NCBI GenBank assembly: GCA_026709935.1
Contig: JAPOSC010000054.1
Location: 1 to 64,000 of the forward strand
DNA: 64,000 nucleotides
Direction of reading: 5' to 3'
From: Thiotrichales bacterium
Lineage (GTDB): Bacteria; Pseudomonadota; Gammaproteobacteria; HK1
Below are positions 8,884 to 17,235 of this stretch, one piece after another. The notes under the pieces were generated by a model that worked only from the letters and a program-made list of their open reading frames with translations, searched no databases and was not told the origin of the DNA. The translations under genes and the position numbers were made by a program. Position 1 is the stretch's first letter. Each line of letters starts with the position of its first letter.

Positions 8884-9215
8884 GGCCGCTCGTTCGCCTT
8901 CGGCCGGCGGGGGTTCGCCAGCCACACGATGGCGATTATTCACCATGCCTTGCCGTCGGGGAATGGCGCGCACCTCCCCCCGCGCCGGGTCGAAGCCATT
9001 TCACGCCGATCGCCATTCCCACCCGAGCGGGGCGGTGCGATTCCGGCGAGACTCGGGCCTACGGAGCGTCCATTCAGGACGATTTCGAGCGCATATTCGC
9101 CGGGCGGGAATCGCTGGCCAGGGTGTTGCGAACCAGGATGGCGCGAACTCGTCCTGCCCCCCGCGGAACGATACGATGTCGGTCCGGCGAATACTTCAGG
9201 GAGATCTCTCGCGAC
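8884..9215. other. Intergenic region (332 bp) between divergent genes
   Basis: It separates the racemase gene (minus) from the alcohol-dehydrogenase-like gene (plus) and must hold both promoters. About a quarter of it is a copy of repeat family B. No coding sequence with family resemblance was found. Confidence 0.5.
9030..9112 (-). repeat. Interspersed repeat B, copy 1
   Basis: Read on the minus strand it carries the family blocks: GATTCCCGCCCGGCG, GCTCGAAATCGTCC, GGACGCTCCG and GCCGGAATCGCACCG. It matches copies at 47.6 and 48.6 kb and ends with short inverted termini GCGATTCC/GGAATCGC. Confidence 0.65.
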
Positions 9216-10358
9216 ATGTCCACTTCGACCGATACCGCAGCGCTGTCCGGCCCGGGGGCCGCGCTGCCCCGCGTGATGCGGGCGGTGGTGCTGACCGGCC
9301 ACGGCGGACTCGACCGTCTGAGCGTACGGGACGACTGGCCGGTGCCGGACCCGGGACCCGGCGAGGCACTGATCGCGGTCGGCGCCTGCGGACTCAACAA
9401 CACCGACGTCAACACCCGCACGGGGTGGTACTCGGCCGGAGTGTCCGGCGCCACCACGGGCGAAGCGCTGGAGGCGGCGACGGATGCGGATGCCACGTGG
9501 GGAGGCAGACCAATCGAATTTCCGCGGATCCAGGGCGCGGACGTATGCGGGCGCGTGGTCGCCCTGGGCGACGGGTGCGACGCCTCCCTGCTCGGCCGGC
9601 GGGTGCTGATCGACCCCTGGCTGCGCGACTGGGACGACCCCCTCGATCGCGACAAGTGCGGGTACTACGGCTCGGAATGCGACGGTGGCTTCGCGGAGTA
9701 CTCCGTCGTCGACGCGCGCCACGTCCATCCCGTCACGAGCGATCTCTCCGACGCCGAACTTGCCACCTTCGCGACGTCGTACATGACCGCCGAGTACATG
9801 CTGAGCCGAGCCGAGGTGCGAAGCGGAGACCGGGTTCTCGTCACGGGGGCATCCGGCGGCGTCGGCTCCGCCCTGATCCAGCTCGCGCACCAGCGCGGGG
9901 CGGAGACCGTGGCGCTGTGCGCGGAGTCGAAGGCCGATACCGTCCGGGCGCTGGGCACCGGCCATGTCCTCCCGCGCGCCCCGGAGGACTTGAAGGGCGC
10001 GCTGCGCACCGTCACCGGTCGCGACGAAGTGACGGTAGTGGCGGACGTGGTGGGCGGTGCGCTCTGGCCGCAGCTTGTCGGGGCGCTGGCCCGCGGCGGA
10101 CGCTACACCTGCGCCGGCGCCATCGCCGGGCCGATGGTCCCGTTCGACCTGAGGACGTTCTATCTGCGCGACCTCGTCTTCACCGGCGCGACGGTCCCGC
10201 CGCCGGGGGTTTTCGCCGACCTCGTGGGCTACATCGAGCGCGGCGAGGTCGAACCCCTGCTGGCCGCGACCTTCCCTCTGCCCGAGCTCGCCGCCGCCCA
10301 GGCCGCATTCATCGCCAAGCGCCACGTCGGCAACATCGTGGTCACGACGATTCCGTAG
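9216..10358 (+). CDS. Zinc-type alcohol dehydrogenase / MDR superfamily oxidoreductase
   Basis: 380 residues of the medium-chain dehydrogenase/reductase superfamily. A GroES-like half has GACGLNNTDVNTRTG (about 57-70), where catalytic-zinc enzymes have CGLCGTD, so the usual zinc site looks modified. The nucleotide-binding half carries the AxxGxxG-type motif VTGASGGVGSALIQLA at about 209-224. Likely an NAD(P)H-dependent dehydrogenase or quinone reductase; substrate unknown. The chosen ATG at 9216 has GGGAG about 12 bp upstream; the longer frame from 9123 enters repeat B and gives non-homologous residues. No operon partner. Confidence 0.82.
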   Translation: MSTSTDTAALSGPGAALPRVMRAVVLTGHGGLDRLSVRDDWPVPDPGPGEALIAVGACGLNNTDVNTRTGWYSAGVSGATTGEALEAATDADATWGGRPIEFPRIQGADVCGRVVALGDGCDASLLGRRVLIDPWLRDWDDPLDRDKCGYYGSECDGGFAEYSVVDARHVHPVTSDLSDAELATFATSYMTAEYMLSRAEVRSGDRVLVTGASGGVGSALIQLAHQRGAETVALCAESKADTVRALGTGHVLPRAPEDLKGALRTVTGRDEVTVVADVVGGALWPQLVGALARGGRYTCAGAIAGPMVPFDLRTFYLRDLVFTGATVPPPGVFADLVGYIERGEVEPLLAATFPLPELAAAQAAFIAKRHVGNIVVTTIP

Positions 10359-10373
10359 CGGCTACCGATCCGC

Positions 10374-10475
10374 AAGGACTCCGGCCAGAATGATTGTTCC
10401 ATTCGTCACATCCCCCCTGCCGGGAAGAGGGTTGGAGTCCATGAGGTGGAAAATCCATTTCGGTCACGGTCCGGG
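10374..10475 (-). repeat. Interspersed repeat A, copy 2
   Basis: Minus-strand copy: the complement reads GACCGAAATGGATTTTCC at one end and ATTCTGGCCGGAGTCC at the other. It ends a few bases before the cytochrome start codon and is oriented opposite to copy 3 on the other side of that gene. Confidence 0.72.
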
Positions 10476-10478
10476 ACA

Positions 10479-11255
10479 ATGCAAACGATTCCGCGCCTCC
10501 TGACTCCGGGAATCATCCTCGTCGGCCTGCTCGCCGCATTGACGCCGGCGACGGCAGGCGCCGCATCCGACGAGACAGCCATCTCCGAGCGACTCGCGAG
10601 CGCTTCACCCGAACGCGGAAGGAAGGTCTTTCGCGTGTGCACGGCATGCCATGCCGTCGAGGCCGGCGCCCCGCATGGCATCGGCCCGACCCTGTGGGCG
10701 GTCATCGGCCGCGAGGTGGCTTCGGCGGAAGGATTCGACCGCTACACCCCCGCCATGAAGTCGTTCGGAGGCGCCTGGTCACCCGAGCGGCTGGACCAGT
10801 ACCTGCGACAGCCGATGGCCGCGGTCGAGGGAACGACGATGGTCTTTCCGGGCCTCGCAAGCGCCGACGACCGGGCCGATGTCATCGCGTGGCTCAACGC
10901 GAATTCGCCGCAGCCCATCGACTTCACCTCGAACCGGGCCGCAACCGGAGGAGCGGCGGGCACCGGAGACAACGGCGGCATCGTCTCCGCTGCGTCACAA
11001 CCTGAACGCCCACCCGTGCTCGGCGTTCTCGTCGCCGCCGAGGGAGCCGAGGAGACCTACGCCTACTGCGCCGTCTGTCACTCCGAACGCATCGTTGCCC
11101 AGCAAGGACTCACGAGGCCCGACTGGGAAGAATTGCTGGAGCAGATGGTCGAGGAGAACGGGATGAACCCGATCGGAGAGCCCGACCTCGGCCGGGTCCT
11201 CGATTACCTGACCGCAAACTACGGGCCCGACCGTCCGAACTTCCCGGACCGCTGA
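10479..11255 (+). CDS. Exported diheme c-type cytochrome
   Basis: 258 residues. A signal peptide (hydrophobic 8-25, cleavage near AGA-AS at 28-30) is followed by two haem domains. The first is a class I cytochrome c with CTACH (C54-H58) and a likely axial Met in TTMVFPG (M121). The second, after a Gly-rich linker at 155-178, has CAVCH (C197-H201) and a DWEELLEQMVEENGM helix resembling small SorB-like haem domains. A periplasmic electron carrier, partner unknown. A GTG at 10446 would extend it into repeat A and was rejected. The gene sits between two inverted copies of that repeat. Confidence 0.88.
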   Translation: MQTIPRLLTPGIILVGLLAALTPATAGAASDETAISERLASASPERGRKVFRVCTACHAVEAGAPHGIGPTLWAVIGREVASAEGFDRYTPAMKSFGGAWSPERLDQYLRQPMAAVEGTTMVFPGLASADDRADVIAWLNANSPQPIDFTSNRAATGGAAGTGDNGGIVSAASQPERPPVLGVLVAAEGAEETYAYCAVCHSERIVAQQGLTRPDWEELLEQMVEENGMNPIGEPDLGRVLDYLTANYGPDRPNFPDR

Positions 11256-11290
11256 AACGGCTCGGAAATTTCCGGGCTATCCGAGGCGCC

Positions 11291-11400
11291 TCAGGACACT
11301 GACCGAAATCAATTCTCCACCTCGTGGACTCCGACCCCCTTTCAGGCAGGAGCTACAGGCGTGTTGGATGGAAAAATTATTTTGGCCAGGATCCTTGGAC
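11291..11400 (+). repeat. Interspersed repeat A, copy 3
   Basis: About 110 bp with ACTGACCGAAATCAATTCTC at the left and GGAAAAATTATTTTGGCCAG then GATCC at the right. The ends pair as imperfect inverted repeats. It begins about 35 bp after the cytochrome stop codon. Confidence 0.75.
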
Positions 11401-11489
11401 TCGACGATTGCGGGCCACCGAGCCGAGCCCCCTCCCGGCCACCGCTCCACTCCGCGCACGCCGGTCGGCACGCGCACGGCGCCCCGTCG

Positions 11490-11711
11490 TCAGGCGCGAG
11501 CCGCGATCGCCTCCACTTCCTTCCCCTCGGGAAAGCGGCCGTTCGCTTTCTTCGAGTAGACGAGTTCACCGTTCAGGGTGATCTCGAACACGCCGCCCGA
11601 ACTCTTCACCAGCTCGATTTCAGCACCGTCGATCTGCGAGAACCTGTCGCTCACACGGAGCGCTTCGGGCTCGTATCCTCAAGCACCGCAGTATTCGATC
11701 CTGAACTTCAT
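11490..11711 (-). CDS. selW: SelW-like selenoprotein (Rdx family), in-frame TGA read as selenocysteine
   Basis: A frame of 74 codons containing one TGA at codon 11 (11679-11681). With Sec there the start reads MKFRIEYCGAUGYEPEAL: the CxxU redox motif and the G-Y-x-P that follows match selenoprotein W (YCGAUGYKP in mammals). The rest also fits the Rdx thioredoxin-like fold, including GGVFEITLNGELVYSKKANG and the ending FPEGKEVEAIAARA. SelW proteins are small cytosolic thiol redox proteins. GGAGGGG lies 5 bases before the ATG. Homology continues without frame change on both sides of the TGA, which argues against a pseudogene. Ordinary gene finders would miss it. Confidence 0.85.
11648..11681 (-). 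promoter_or_regulatory. Candidate bacterial SECIS hairpin of selW, with the TGA
   Basis: On the mRNA, 16 nt follow the UGA, then CGCUC-CGUGU-GAGCG forms a perfect 5-bp stem with a 5-nt loop (stem arms at 11658-11662 and 11648-11652). The apical loop starts 22 nt after the UGA and has G as its second base, both as described for bacterial SECIS elements. The stem is short, so this is suggestive only. Confidence 0.6.
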
Positions 11712-11929
11712 CGGTTCCCCTCCATGCATGACCCCGGTTCCGGTCGCGAGAATACATCCGCACCATGCCCCGGGCCAGTTTCCGACCGCACAAGCTGGGT
11801 CTCATTTCGACATTCCACCCAGTGTCTCCGCCGGTATGCACGAGCTTTTCCGAAAGCTCGGGAGTCGAAGTGAGACTCTACCCGAGAGCAAGGTGGGTGG
11901 TTGTCGCGGAGCCGGCGGCGAGGCGTTCG

Positions 11930-12346
11930 TCAGCACCCTGCCGCCGTTGTTGGCTCCGGGGCGAGCAGCGAGTGCTCGGCGAAGACGTACTCTTCCACCG
12001 GTCGGCCACCGATCAGGTGCTCCTGGATGATGCGCTCCAGCACGTCCGGCGTGCACGAGTGGTACCAGGTCCCGTCGGGATAGACGACCGCGATCGGTCC
12101 GTGTGCGCACACCCGCAGGCAGTTCGCCTTGGTGCGATAGACCCCGCCGGCATCTACGAGCCCCAGATCGGCGAGCCGCGCCTTGAGAAAGTCCCAGGAC
12201 TTCAGCCCCAGCGCCCTGGGGCAGCACTTGGGCTTGGTCTGATCGCTGCAGAGCAGGATATGGCGCCGGACCTGCCCGATATGCAGCTCCTCGACCATCG
12301 CGTCGAGCGTGTCCTGCCTTTCGGTTCGGTGTGCCCGGGGGCTCAT
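11930..12346 (-). CDS. Thioredoxin-like [2Fe-2S] ferredoxin family protein
   Basis: 138 residues. Four cysteines are placed as in thioredoxin-fold [2Fe-2S] ferredoxins: [12 protein letters not shown] (C33 with C41 or C42), then [10 protein letters not shown] (C76 and C80), followed by [13 protein letters not shown] and [10 protein letters not shown]. Members act as soluble electron carriers; the redox partner is unknown here. It precedes the selW gene on the same strand by about 220 bp and may be co-transcribed. Start at the ATG 12344-12346; longer in-frame starts give no recognisable sequence. Confidence 0.85.
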   Translation of the reverse strand: MSPRAHRTERQDTLDAMVEELHIGQVRRHILLCSDQTKPKCCPRALGLKSWDFLKARLADLGLVDAGGVYRTKANCLRVCAHGPIAVVYPDGTWYHSCTPDVLERIIQEHLIGGRPVEEYVFAEHSLLAPEPTTAAGC

Positions 12347-12581
12347 GGTTCGTTGGGGGCGCAGTGGATCAAGGTGAGTGGACCAGGGCGAGAGAGCCGG
12401 GGTGAGTGGCCCGGGGAGCATAGTATCCAGGATCGGGCCGATGTGTCGTAGTGCGGAATGAGACACTGCTCGAATATCCCTTTCATTGCATATGACCAAT
12501 GTTGTTGTACATACTTTCGACCCTGCCATTCGAGGTGGCGGTGGGGACGATGGCCACGGATGCAGAGACGAGGATCCGCGC

Positions 12582-12863
12582 ATGCCTTTCGACAAATACA
12601 AGGTCGCAGAAGCCCGTGCCCAATTCTCGGTTCTTCTGGACCGCGCCAATGCCGGCGAGGAGATCCTCGTCACCAAGGGTCGCGAACCGCAGGCTCGAAT
12701 CGTTCCGCCGCCCGAGGCCGCGCGGCGGGAGCCGGCACCGCTCGCGAATCTTCGCCTGCCGGACGACCTGTTCGACCATGAAGACCGCGAGCAGGCTGCG
12801 ATAGACGCCGGCGAATACAGCGACGATCCGGGGATCTGGCGCGGGCGCCCAGCCGCCTCGTGA
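12582..12863 (+). CDS. Phd/YefM-type antitoxin
   Basis: 93 residues: [20 protein letters not shown] is the Phd DNA-binding/dimerisation region and [11 protein letters not shown] the usual strand after it, then a long acidic toxin-binding tail ([15 protein letters not shown]). The ATG at 12582 starts at the family N-terminus; longer in-frame starts add unrelated residues. The stop overlaps the start of the next frame (GTGA at 12860-12863). The region upstream has an inverted CATTG/CAATG pair (12484-12501) and TTGTACAT, candidates for promoter and autoregulatory operator. Its partner is truncated. Confidence 0.85.
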   Translation: MPFDKYKVAEARAQFSVLLDRANAGEEILVTKGREPQARIVPPPEAARREPAPLANLRLPDDLFDHEDREQAAIDAGEYSDDPGIWRGRPAAS

Positions 12864-12973
12864 GGCTGCTCCTGGACAGTCACGCCGCTTACTGGTGGAT
12901 GGCGGGCAGCGATCGACTGTCCAAAACGGCCCGGGCGCTGATCCTGGACATCGACAACTTCCGGGTTCAATGA
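12860..12973 (+). pseudogene. Truncated PIN-domain toxin remnant (37 residues)
   Basis: A GTG start overlaps the antitoxin stop and gives [20 protein letters not shown], the clear N-terminus of a VapC toxin (normally RLLLDTHALLWWL...). The frame then runs [13 protein letters not shown] and stops after 37 residues instead of about 125, leaving only the first metal-binding Asp. The stop lies inside the first codons of korA, so the missing part appears to have been replaced by the korA region. Not expected to be active. Confidence 0.8.
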
Positions 12974-14829
12974 ACGACAGCATCCTCCAGCCGGCCCCGA
13001 AGCCGATCGAAGAACTCGATTCGGTGGTCGTGCGCTTCGCCGGCGATTCCGGCGACGGCATGCAGCTCGCCGGCAGCCAGCTCACCAGCACCTCCGCGCT
13101 CGCCGGCAACGACGTCGCGACGTTTCCGGACTTCCCGGCCGAAATCCGCGCGCCGAAGGGAACCCTCGCGGGCGTGTCGGGCTTCCAGGTCCACTTCGCC
13201 TCGCGCGACATCTACACCCCGGGCGACACGGTGGACATCCTCGTCGCCATGAACCCCGCCGCGCTCGCGGAGAACCTCCGTTTCCTCCGGCCCCACGGCA
13301 CCCTGATCGTGGACGAAGATGCGTTCGACGCCAAAGGGCTGAAGCTCGCCCACGCCGCGTCGAATCCGCTCGAAGACGACAGCCTCGACGAGTTCGAGGT
13401 CATCCGGGTCCCGCTCACCCGGCTCACCCGCGAGGCGGTCGAGGGCCCCGGCGTCGGGCGCAAGCTCGCCTCGCGCTGCCGGAACTTCTTCGCGATGGGG
13501 CTCGTCTACTGGCTCTGCGGGCGCGACCCGGAGCCGACGCTGCGCTGGGTGCGGAAACGCTTTCACGATCGGCAGGAGGTGCTCGACGCCGACGTGAAGG
13601 CGTTGCACGCCGGCTGGAACTTCGGCGAGACGACCGAAGCGCTGGCCCGCAGCTACCACGTGCCGCCGGCTGCGCTCGAACCCGGCGAGTACCGCAACAT
13701 CACCGGCAACCAGGCGCTCGCCGCCGGGCTCATCGCAGCGGCCGAGCTTTCCGGCAAGCTGCTGTTCTACGGCTCCTACCCGATCACCCCCGCGAGCGAC
13801 ATCCTCCACGAACTGGCCCGGCACAAGCGCTTCGGGGTGCGCACATTCCAGGCCGAGGACGAGATCGCGGCCGTCACCTCCGCCATCGGCGCCGCCTACG
13901 GCGGGGCGATGGGGGTGACCGCGTCGAGCGGACCCGGCATCGCGCTGAAGACCGAAGCGATGGGGCTCGCGGTCATGCTGGAGCTGCCGCTGCTGGTGCT
14001 GAGCGTCCAGCGCGGGGGGCCGAGCACCGGACTGCCGACCAAGCCCGAGCAGTCGGACCTGCTCCAGGTGATGTTCGGGCGAAGCGGCGAGGCGCCCCTC
14101 CCCGTGCTCGCCGCAAGCGGCCCCACGGACTGCTTCGACATCGTGGTCGAGGCGTGGCGGATCGCGACCCGGCTGATGACGCCGGTGGTGGTGCTCTCCG
14201 ACGCCTTCGTCGCCAACGGCGCGGAGCCCTGGCGGATTCCGGACGTGGAAAGTCTCAAGCCCATCGAAGTGCGCCATCCGAACGGAAACGGCGACGCCAC
14301 CCCCTTCCAGCCGTACGCGCGCGACGAATGGCTCGCTCGCCCGTGGGCCCTGCCCGGCACCCCCGGTCTCATGCACCGGGTGGGAAGCCTGGAGAAGCAG
14401 GACCTCACCGGCAACGTGAGCTACGACCCGGACAACCACGATCACATGGTGCGGCTGCGGGCCCGGAAAGTCGCCAACGCGGTCAACCTGATTCCGGATC
14501 TGGAAGTCACCGGCCCCGAACGCGGGAAGCTGCTCGTGCTCTCGTGGGGCGGCACTCTCGGCGTGTGCCGGCAGGCGGTGGAGCGGGTCCGCGCGGACGG
14601 CGGGACGGTGGCGCATGCACATCTCCGCCACCTGAACCCGCTGCCCGCGAACACCGGTGAGGTTCTCGCACGCTACGAGCGGGTGCTGGTGCCGGAACTC
14701 AATCTCGGCCAGCTCGCGACGCTGCTCCGCGCCCGCTATCTGGTCGACGTGGTGTCGCTCGGCAAGGTGCGCGGCCGCCCCTTCCGGGTGAAGGACGTCA
14801 CCAGCGTCGTCGAGGAGATGCTGGCATGA
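12970..14829 (+). CDS. korA: 2-oxoacid:ferredoxin oxidoreductase, fused gamma-alpha subunit (KorA type)
   Basis: 619 residues. Residues 15-200 are the gamma domain ([17 protein letters not shown], then [20 protein letters not shown]), and from about 240 the alpha domain follows ([55 protein letters not shown]). With KorB it oxidatively decarboxylates a 2-oxoacid, most likely 2-oxoglutarate, to acyl-CoA while reducing ferredoxin. The ATG at 12970 opens a typical N-terminus and overlaps the broken PIN toxin by 4 bp. korB follows 149 bp downstream, an operon. The thioredoxin-fold ferredoxin about 0.6 kb away is a possible electron acceptor, by proximity only. Confidence 0.92.
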   Translation: MNDSILQPAPKPIEELDSVVVRFAGDSGDGMQLAGSQLTSTSALAGNDVATFPDFPAEIRAPKGTLAGVSGFQVHFASRDIYTPGDTVDILVAMNPAALAENLRFLRPHGTLIVDEDAFDAKGLKLAHAASNPLEDDSLDEFEVIRVPLTRLTREAVEGPGVGRKLASRCRNFFAMGLVYWLCGRDPEPTLRWVRKRFHDRQEVLDADVKALHAGWNFGETTEALARSYHVPPAALEPGEYRNITGNQALAAGLIAAAELSGKLLFYGSYPITPASDILHELARHKRFGVRTFQAEDEIAAVTSAIGAAYGGAMGVTASSGPGIALKTEAMGLAVMLELPLLVLSVQRGGPSTGLPTKPEQSDLLQVMFGRSGEAPLPVLAASGPTDCFDIVVEAWRIATRLMTPVVVLSDAFVANGAEPWRIPDVESLKPIEVRHPNGNGDATPFQPYARDEWLARPWALPGTPGLMHRVGSLEKQDLTGNVSYDPDNHDHMVRLRARKVANAVNLIPDLEVTGPERGKLLVLSWGGTLGVCRQAVERVRADGGTVAHAHLRHLNPLPANTGEVLARYERVLVPELNLGQLATLLRARYLVDVVSLGKVRGRPFRVKDVTSVVEEMLA

Positions 14830-14978
14830 GCCGCCATCGTCCCCCGCCGCCGCGCGCCGGGCGCCCCGCGAGGGGCCCGGCCCATCCCCAGCGCGCCGCG
14901 CCGGCCCGAGCGTGCCCCCGAAGCGGTGGTGCACCGGCGGCGCTTTGCCGGAACCGTTCCCACCCATAGCCGGAGAGC

Positions 14979-15998
14979 ATGGTGCAAGCCCGAACCGCAG
15001 AACTCACCGCCGACGACTTCGCCTCCAGCCAGGAGATCCGCTGGTGCCCGGGCTGCGGCGACTTCTCCATCCTCGCGCAGATGAAAAAGGTCCTGCCCGA
15101 GGTCGGCGTCGCCCCCGAGAACCTGGTGTTCGTCTCCGGCATCGGCTGCTCCAGCCGCTTCCCCTATTACCTGAACACCTACGGTGTGCACGGCATCCAC
15201 GGCCGCGCGCCGGCCGTGGCGACGGGTCTGAAGACGGTGCGCCCGGACCTTCAGGTGTGGGTGATCACCGGTGACGGTGACGCGCTCAGCATCGGCGGCA
15301 ATCACCTGATGCACGCGATGCGGCGCAACGTCAACATCAAGATCCTGCTCTTCAACAACCGCATCTACGGGCTGACCAAGGGCCAGTACTCGCCGACCTC
15401 TCTCCCCGGACACGTCACCCGCAGCACCCCCTACGGCTCGGTGGACGCACCGCTCCACCCCCTGTCCATCGCCCTCGGCAGCGAGGCGACGTTCGTGGCG
15501 CGCGCGGTGGATACGCACACGAAGCACCTCGGCGCGGTGCTGCGCCGAGCCGCCGCCCACCGTGGCACCGCCTTGGTCGAGATCTACCAGAACTGCAACG
15601 TCTACAACGACGGGGCGTTCGAGTACGCCAAGGATGTGAAGCTGCGCTCCGACACTCTCGTGGAGCTGGAGCACGGGCAACCGCTGGTGTTCGGGCGCAA
15701 CCGTGACCGGGGCATCCGGCTGAACGGCCTCGCCCCCGAGGTGGTGGCGCTCGGGAACGGGACGGACACGTCGGACCTCATGGTGCACGACGAGGCCGCG
15801 GCCGAACCCACCCTCGCCACCCTGCTGGCGCGGATGCGCCACCCGGCCCTGCCGGAAGCGATCGGCGTGCTCCGCGCGGTCGAACGTCCAACGTTCGACG
15901 CACTCGCCAACGCGCAGGTCGAGGCCGCACAGGCTCGGGAAGGCAAGGGGAAACTGGCCGATCTGCTCCGGGCCGGAGAGACCTGGACCGTCGGCTGA
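14979..15998 (+). CDS. korB: 2-oxoacid:ferredoxin oxidoreductase beta subunit (KorB type)
   Basis: 339 residues holding the TPP and [4Fe-4S] sites. Cluster ligands are C23 and C26 (RWCPGCGDF), C57 (SGIGCSSR) and C206 (YQNCNVYND). The TPP-Mg motif is GDGDALSIGGNH at 98-109 with NNRIYGLTKGQ after it. The enzyme family is oxygen-sensitive in many species, though proteobacterial two-subunit forms work in aerobes. The ATG at 14979 has GGAGAG about 7 bases upstream (CCGGAGAGC). The gene converges on oxyR with only 8 bp between stops. Confidence 0.92.
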   Translation: MVQARTAELTADDFASSQEIRWCPGCGDFSILAQMKKVLPEVGVAPENLVFVSGIGCSSRFPYYLNTYGVHGIHGRAPAVATGLKTVRPDLQVWVITGDGDALSIGGNHLMHAMRRNVNIKILLFNNRIYGLTKGQYSPTSLPGHVTRSTPYGSVDAPLHPLSIALGSEATFVARAVDTHTKHLGAVLRRAAAHRGTALVEIYQNCNVYNDGAFEYAKDVKLRSDTLVELEHGQPLVFGRNRDRGIRLNGLAPEVVALGNGTDTSDLMVHDEAAAEPTLATLLARMRHPALPEAIGVLRAVERPTFDALANAQVEAAQAREGKGKLADLLRAGETWTVG

Positions 15999-16006
15999 AC
16001 ACCCGG

Positions 16007-16963
16007 TCAGGAGGACGGGGAATATTCCCCTACCGCTTCGCGGACCTGTTCCACCAGCGATTCGGCCACGCCCGACGCCGCTTCGGCCACCACATCGACC
16101 CAGGGCTGGCCCTGAAACACCGCACGATGAACGAGTCCGATGCATCTCGACGGCTCGGGCGGGGCGAGACGAAGCAGCTCCAGACCGGGACATGCCGCCT
16201 GCTCGTGGAGCGCCGCGGATTCCGGAAGAAACGTCAGGCCCGCCCCGCTCCCGACGAGTGCCGAGAGGGTGGCAAGCGACCGGGCGCCCCGGTGCACATC
16301 CTGCGGGCGCCACACCGAGCAGGCCCCCAGCACCTGATCGCCGAGGCACTCCCCCTCACCGAGCGCGAGGAGCGGTCCGATATCGGACTGCGCCACATCC
16401 GACGCTCGGGAAGTGTCCCCCAGGGATCGAAACGCGGTCAGCCGCTCGGCCCGACCGGCGAGCAGAAAACGATCCTCGAACAGCTCCACCTCGGCGAGTT
16501 CCAGCAGTCCGAGCGGAACCGAGAGGATCGCCGCATCGAGTCGCCCGGCGAGAAGGGTGGACACGAGCTCCCCGCCCGGAGCTTCCATGACGTCGAGCTC
16601 GACCGAGGGCGATGCGGATTCCAGGCGCTCCAGAAGCCCCGCCAGCAGGTAGGGCGCCAGCGTGGAGACGATCCCGATCGCGATCCGGAACGGACCCTCC
16701 GTGAAGCGCTTCCCCATCGTCTCCAGGAGAAGCACCTCGTCCAGGATCCTGAGCACCTGCGCGTGCACCTGACGGCCCAGCGGCGCAAGAACGACGCGGC
16801 GGTTCTCGCGCTCCAGCAGTGGCGCTCCCAGGGCGTCCTCCAGCTCGCGGATCTGGAGCGACAGCGCGGGCTGGGAGACATGGACGCTCTCCGCCGCCCG
16901 ATTGAACGAGCCCTCCTCCACCACCGCCTTGAAGTAGCGCAACTGGCGCAAGGTCACCGGCAT
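16007..16963 (-). CDS. oxyR: LysR-family peroxide-sensing regulator OxyR
   Basis: 318 residues. An N-terminal winged helix-turn-helix (LRQLRYFKAVVEEGSFNRAA, then SQPALSLQIRELEDALG) is followed by a LysR effector domain. The diagnostic feature is C206 and C215 in GECLGDQVLGAC, the same spacing as Cys199/Cys208 of E. coli OxyR, which form the peroxide-induced disulfide. It should activate antioxidant genes on oxidation. The start chosen is the ATG at 16961-16963, at the family N-terminus; the 32-residue upstream extension has no homology. It lies tail to tail with korB; no catalase or peroxiredoxin gene is adjacent. Confidence 0.88.
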   Translation of the reverse strand: MPVTLRQLRYFKAVVEEGSFNRAAESVHVSQPALSLQIRELEDALGAPLLERENRRVVLAPLGRQVHAQVLRILDEVLLLETMGKRFTEGPFRIAIGIVSTLAPYLLAGLLERLESASPSVELDVMEAPGGELVSTLLAGRLDAAILSVPLGLLELAEVELFEDRFLLAGRAERLTAFRSLGDTSRASDVAQSDIGPLLALGEGECLGDQVLGACSVWRPQDVHRGARSLATLSALVGSGAGLTFLPESAALHEQAACPGLELLRLAPPEPSRCIGLVHRAVFQGQPWVDVVAEAASGVAESLVEQVREAVGEYSPSS

Positions 16964-17235
16964 GTCCGATCTCCACTGCAGCGCATGCGGGACGAAAGGG
17001 GCAGAAGTCTGCGCGGGGGTCGCGACGAGAGAAACCTTCCCGATCCGGGAAGAAGGCATCTCCCCGCGCGCCGGGCTACCATATCACAGGCGCCTCGCAA
17101 TCCGGGCCTGTCGGGCTTGGCCATCCGGCCGGCGCGGGGTGCCTCGGATCACCGACGAGCCAAACGGGCCCTTCGCGATACCCTTCGACCGAAACCGCAC
17201 GACCCGTAGTGCCTCCGTGCGGCGGAGATACCCCC

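Noticed and set aside
10446-10478. Longer cytochrome start (GTG at 10446)
   Set aside because: The extra 11 residues are encoded by repeat A and would precede the signal peptide.
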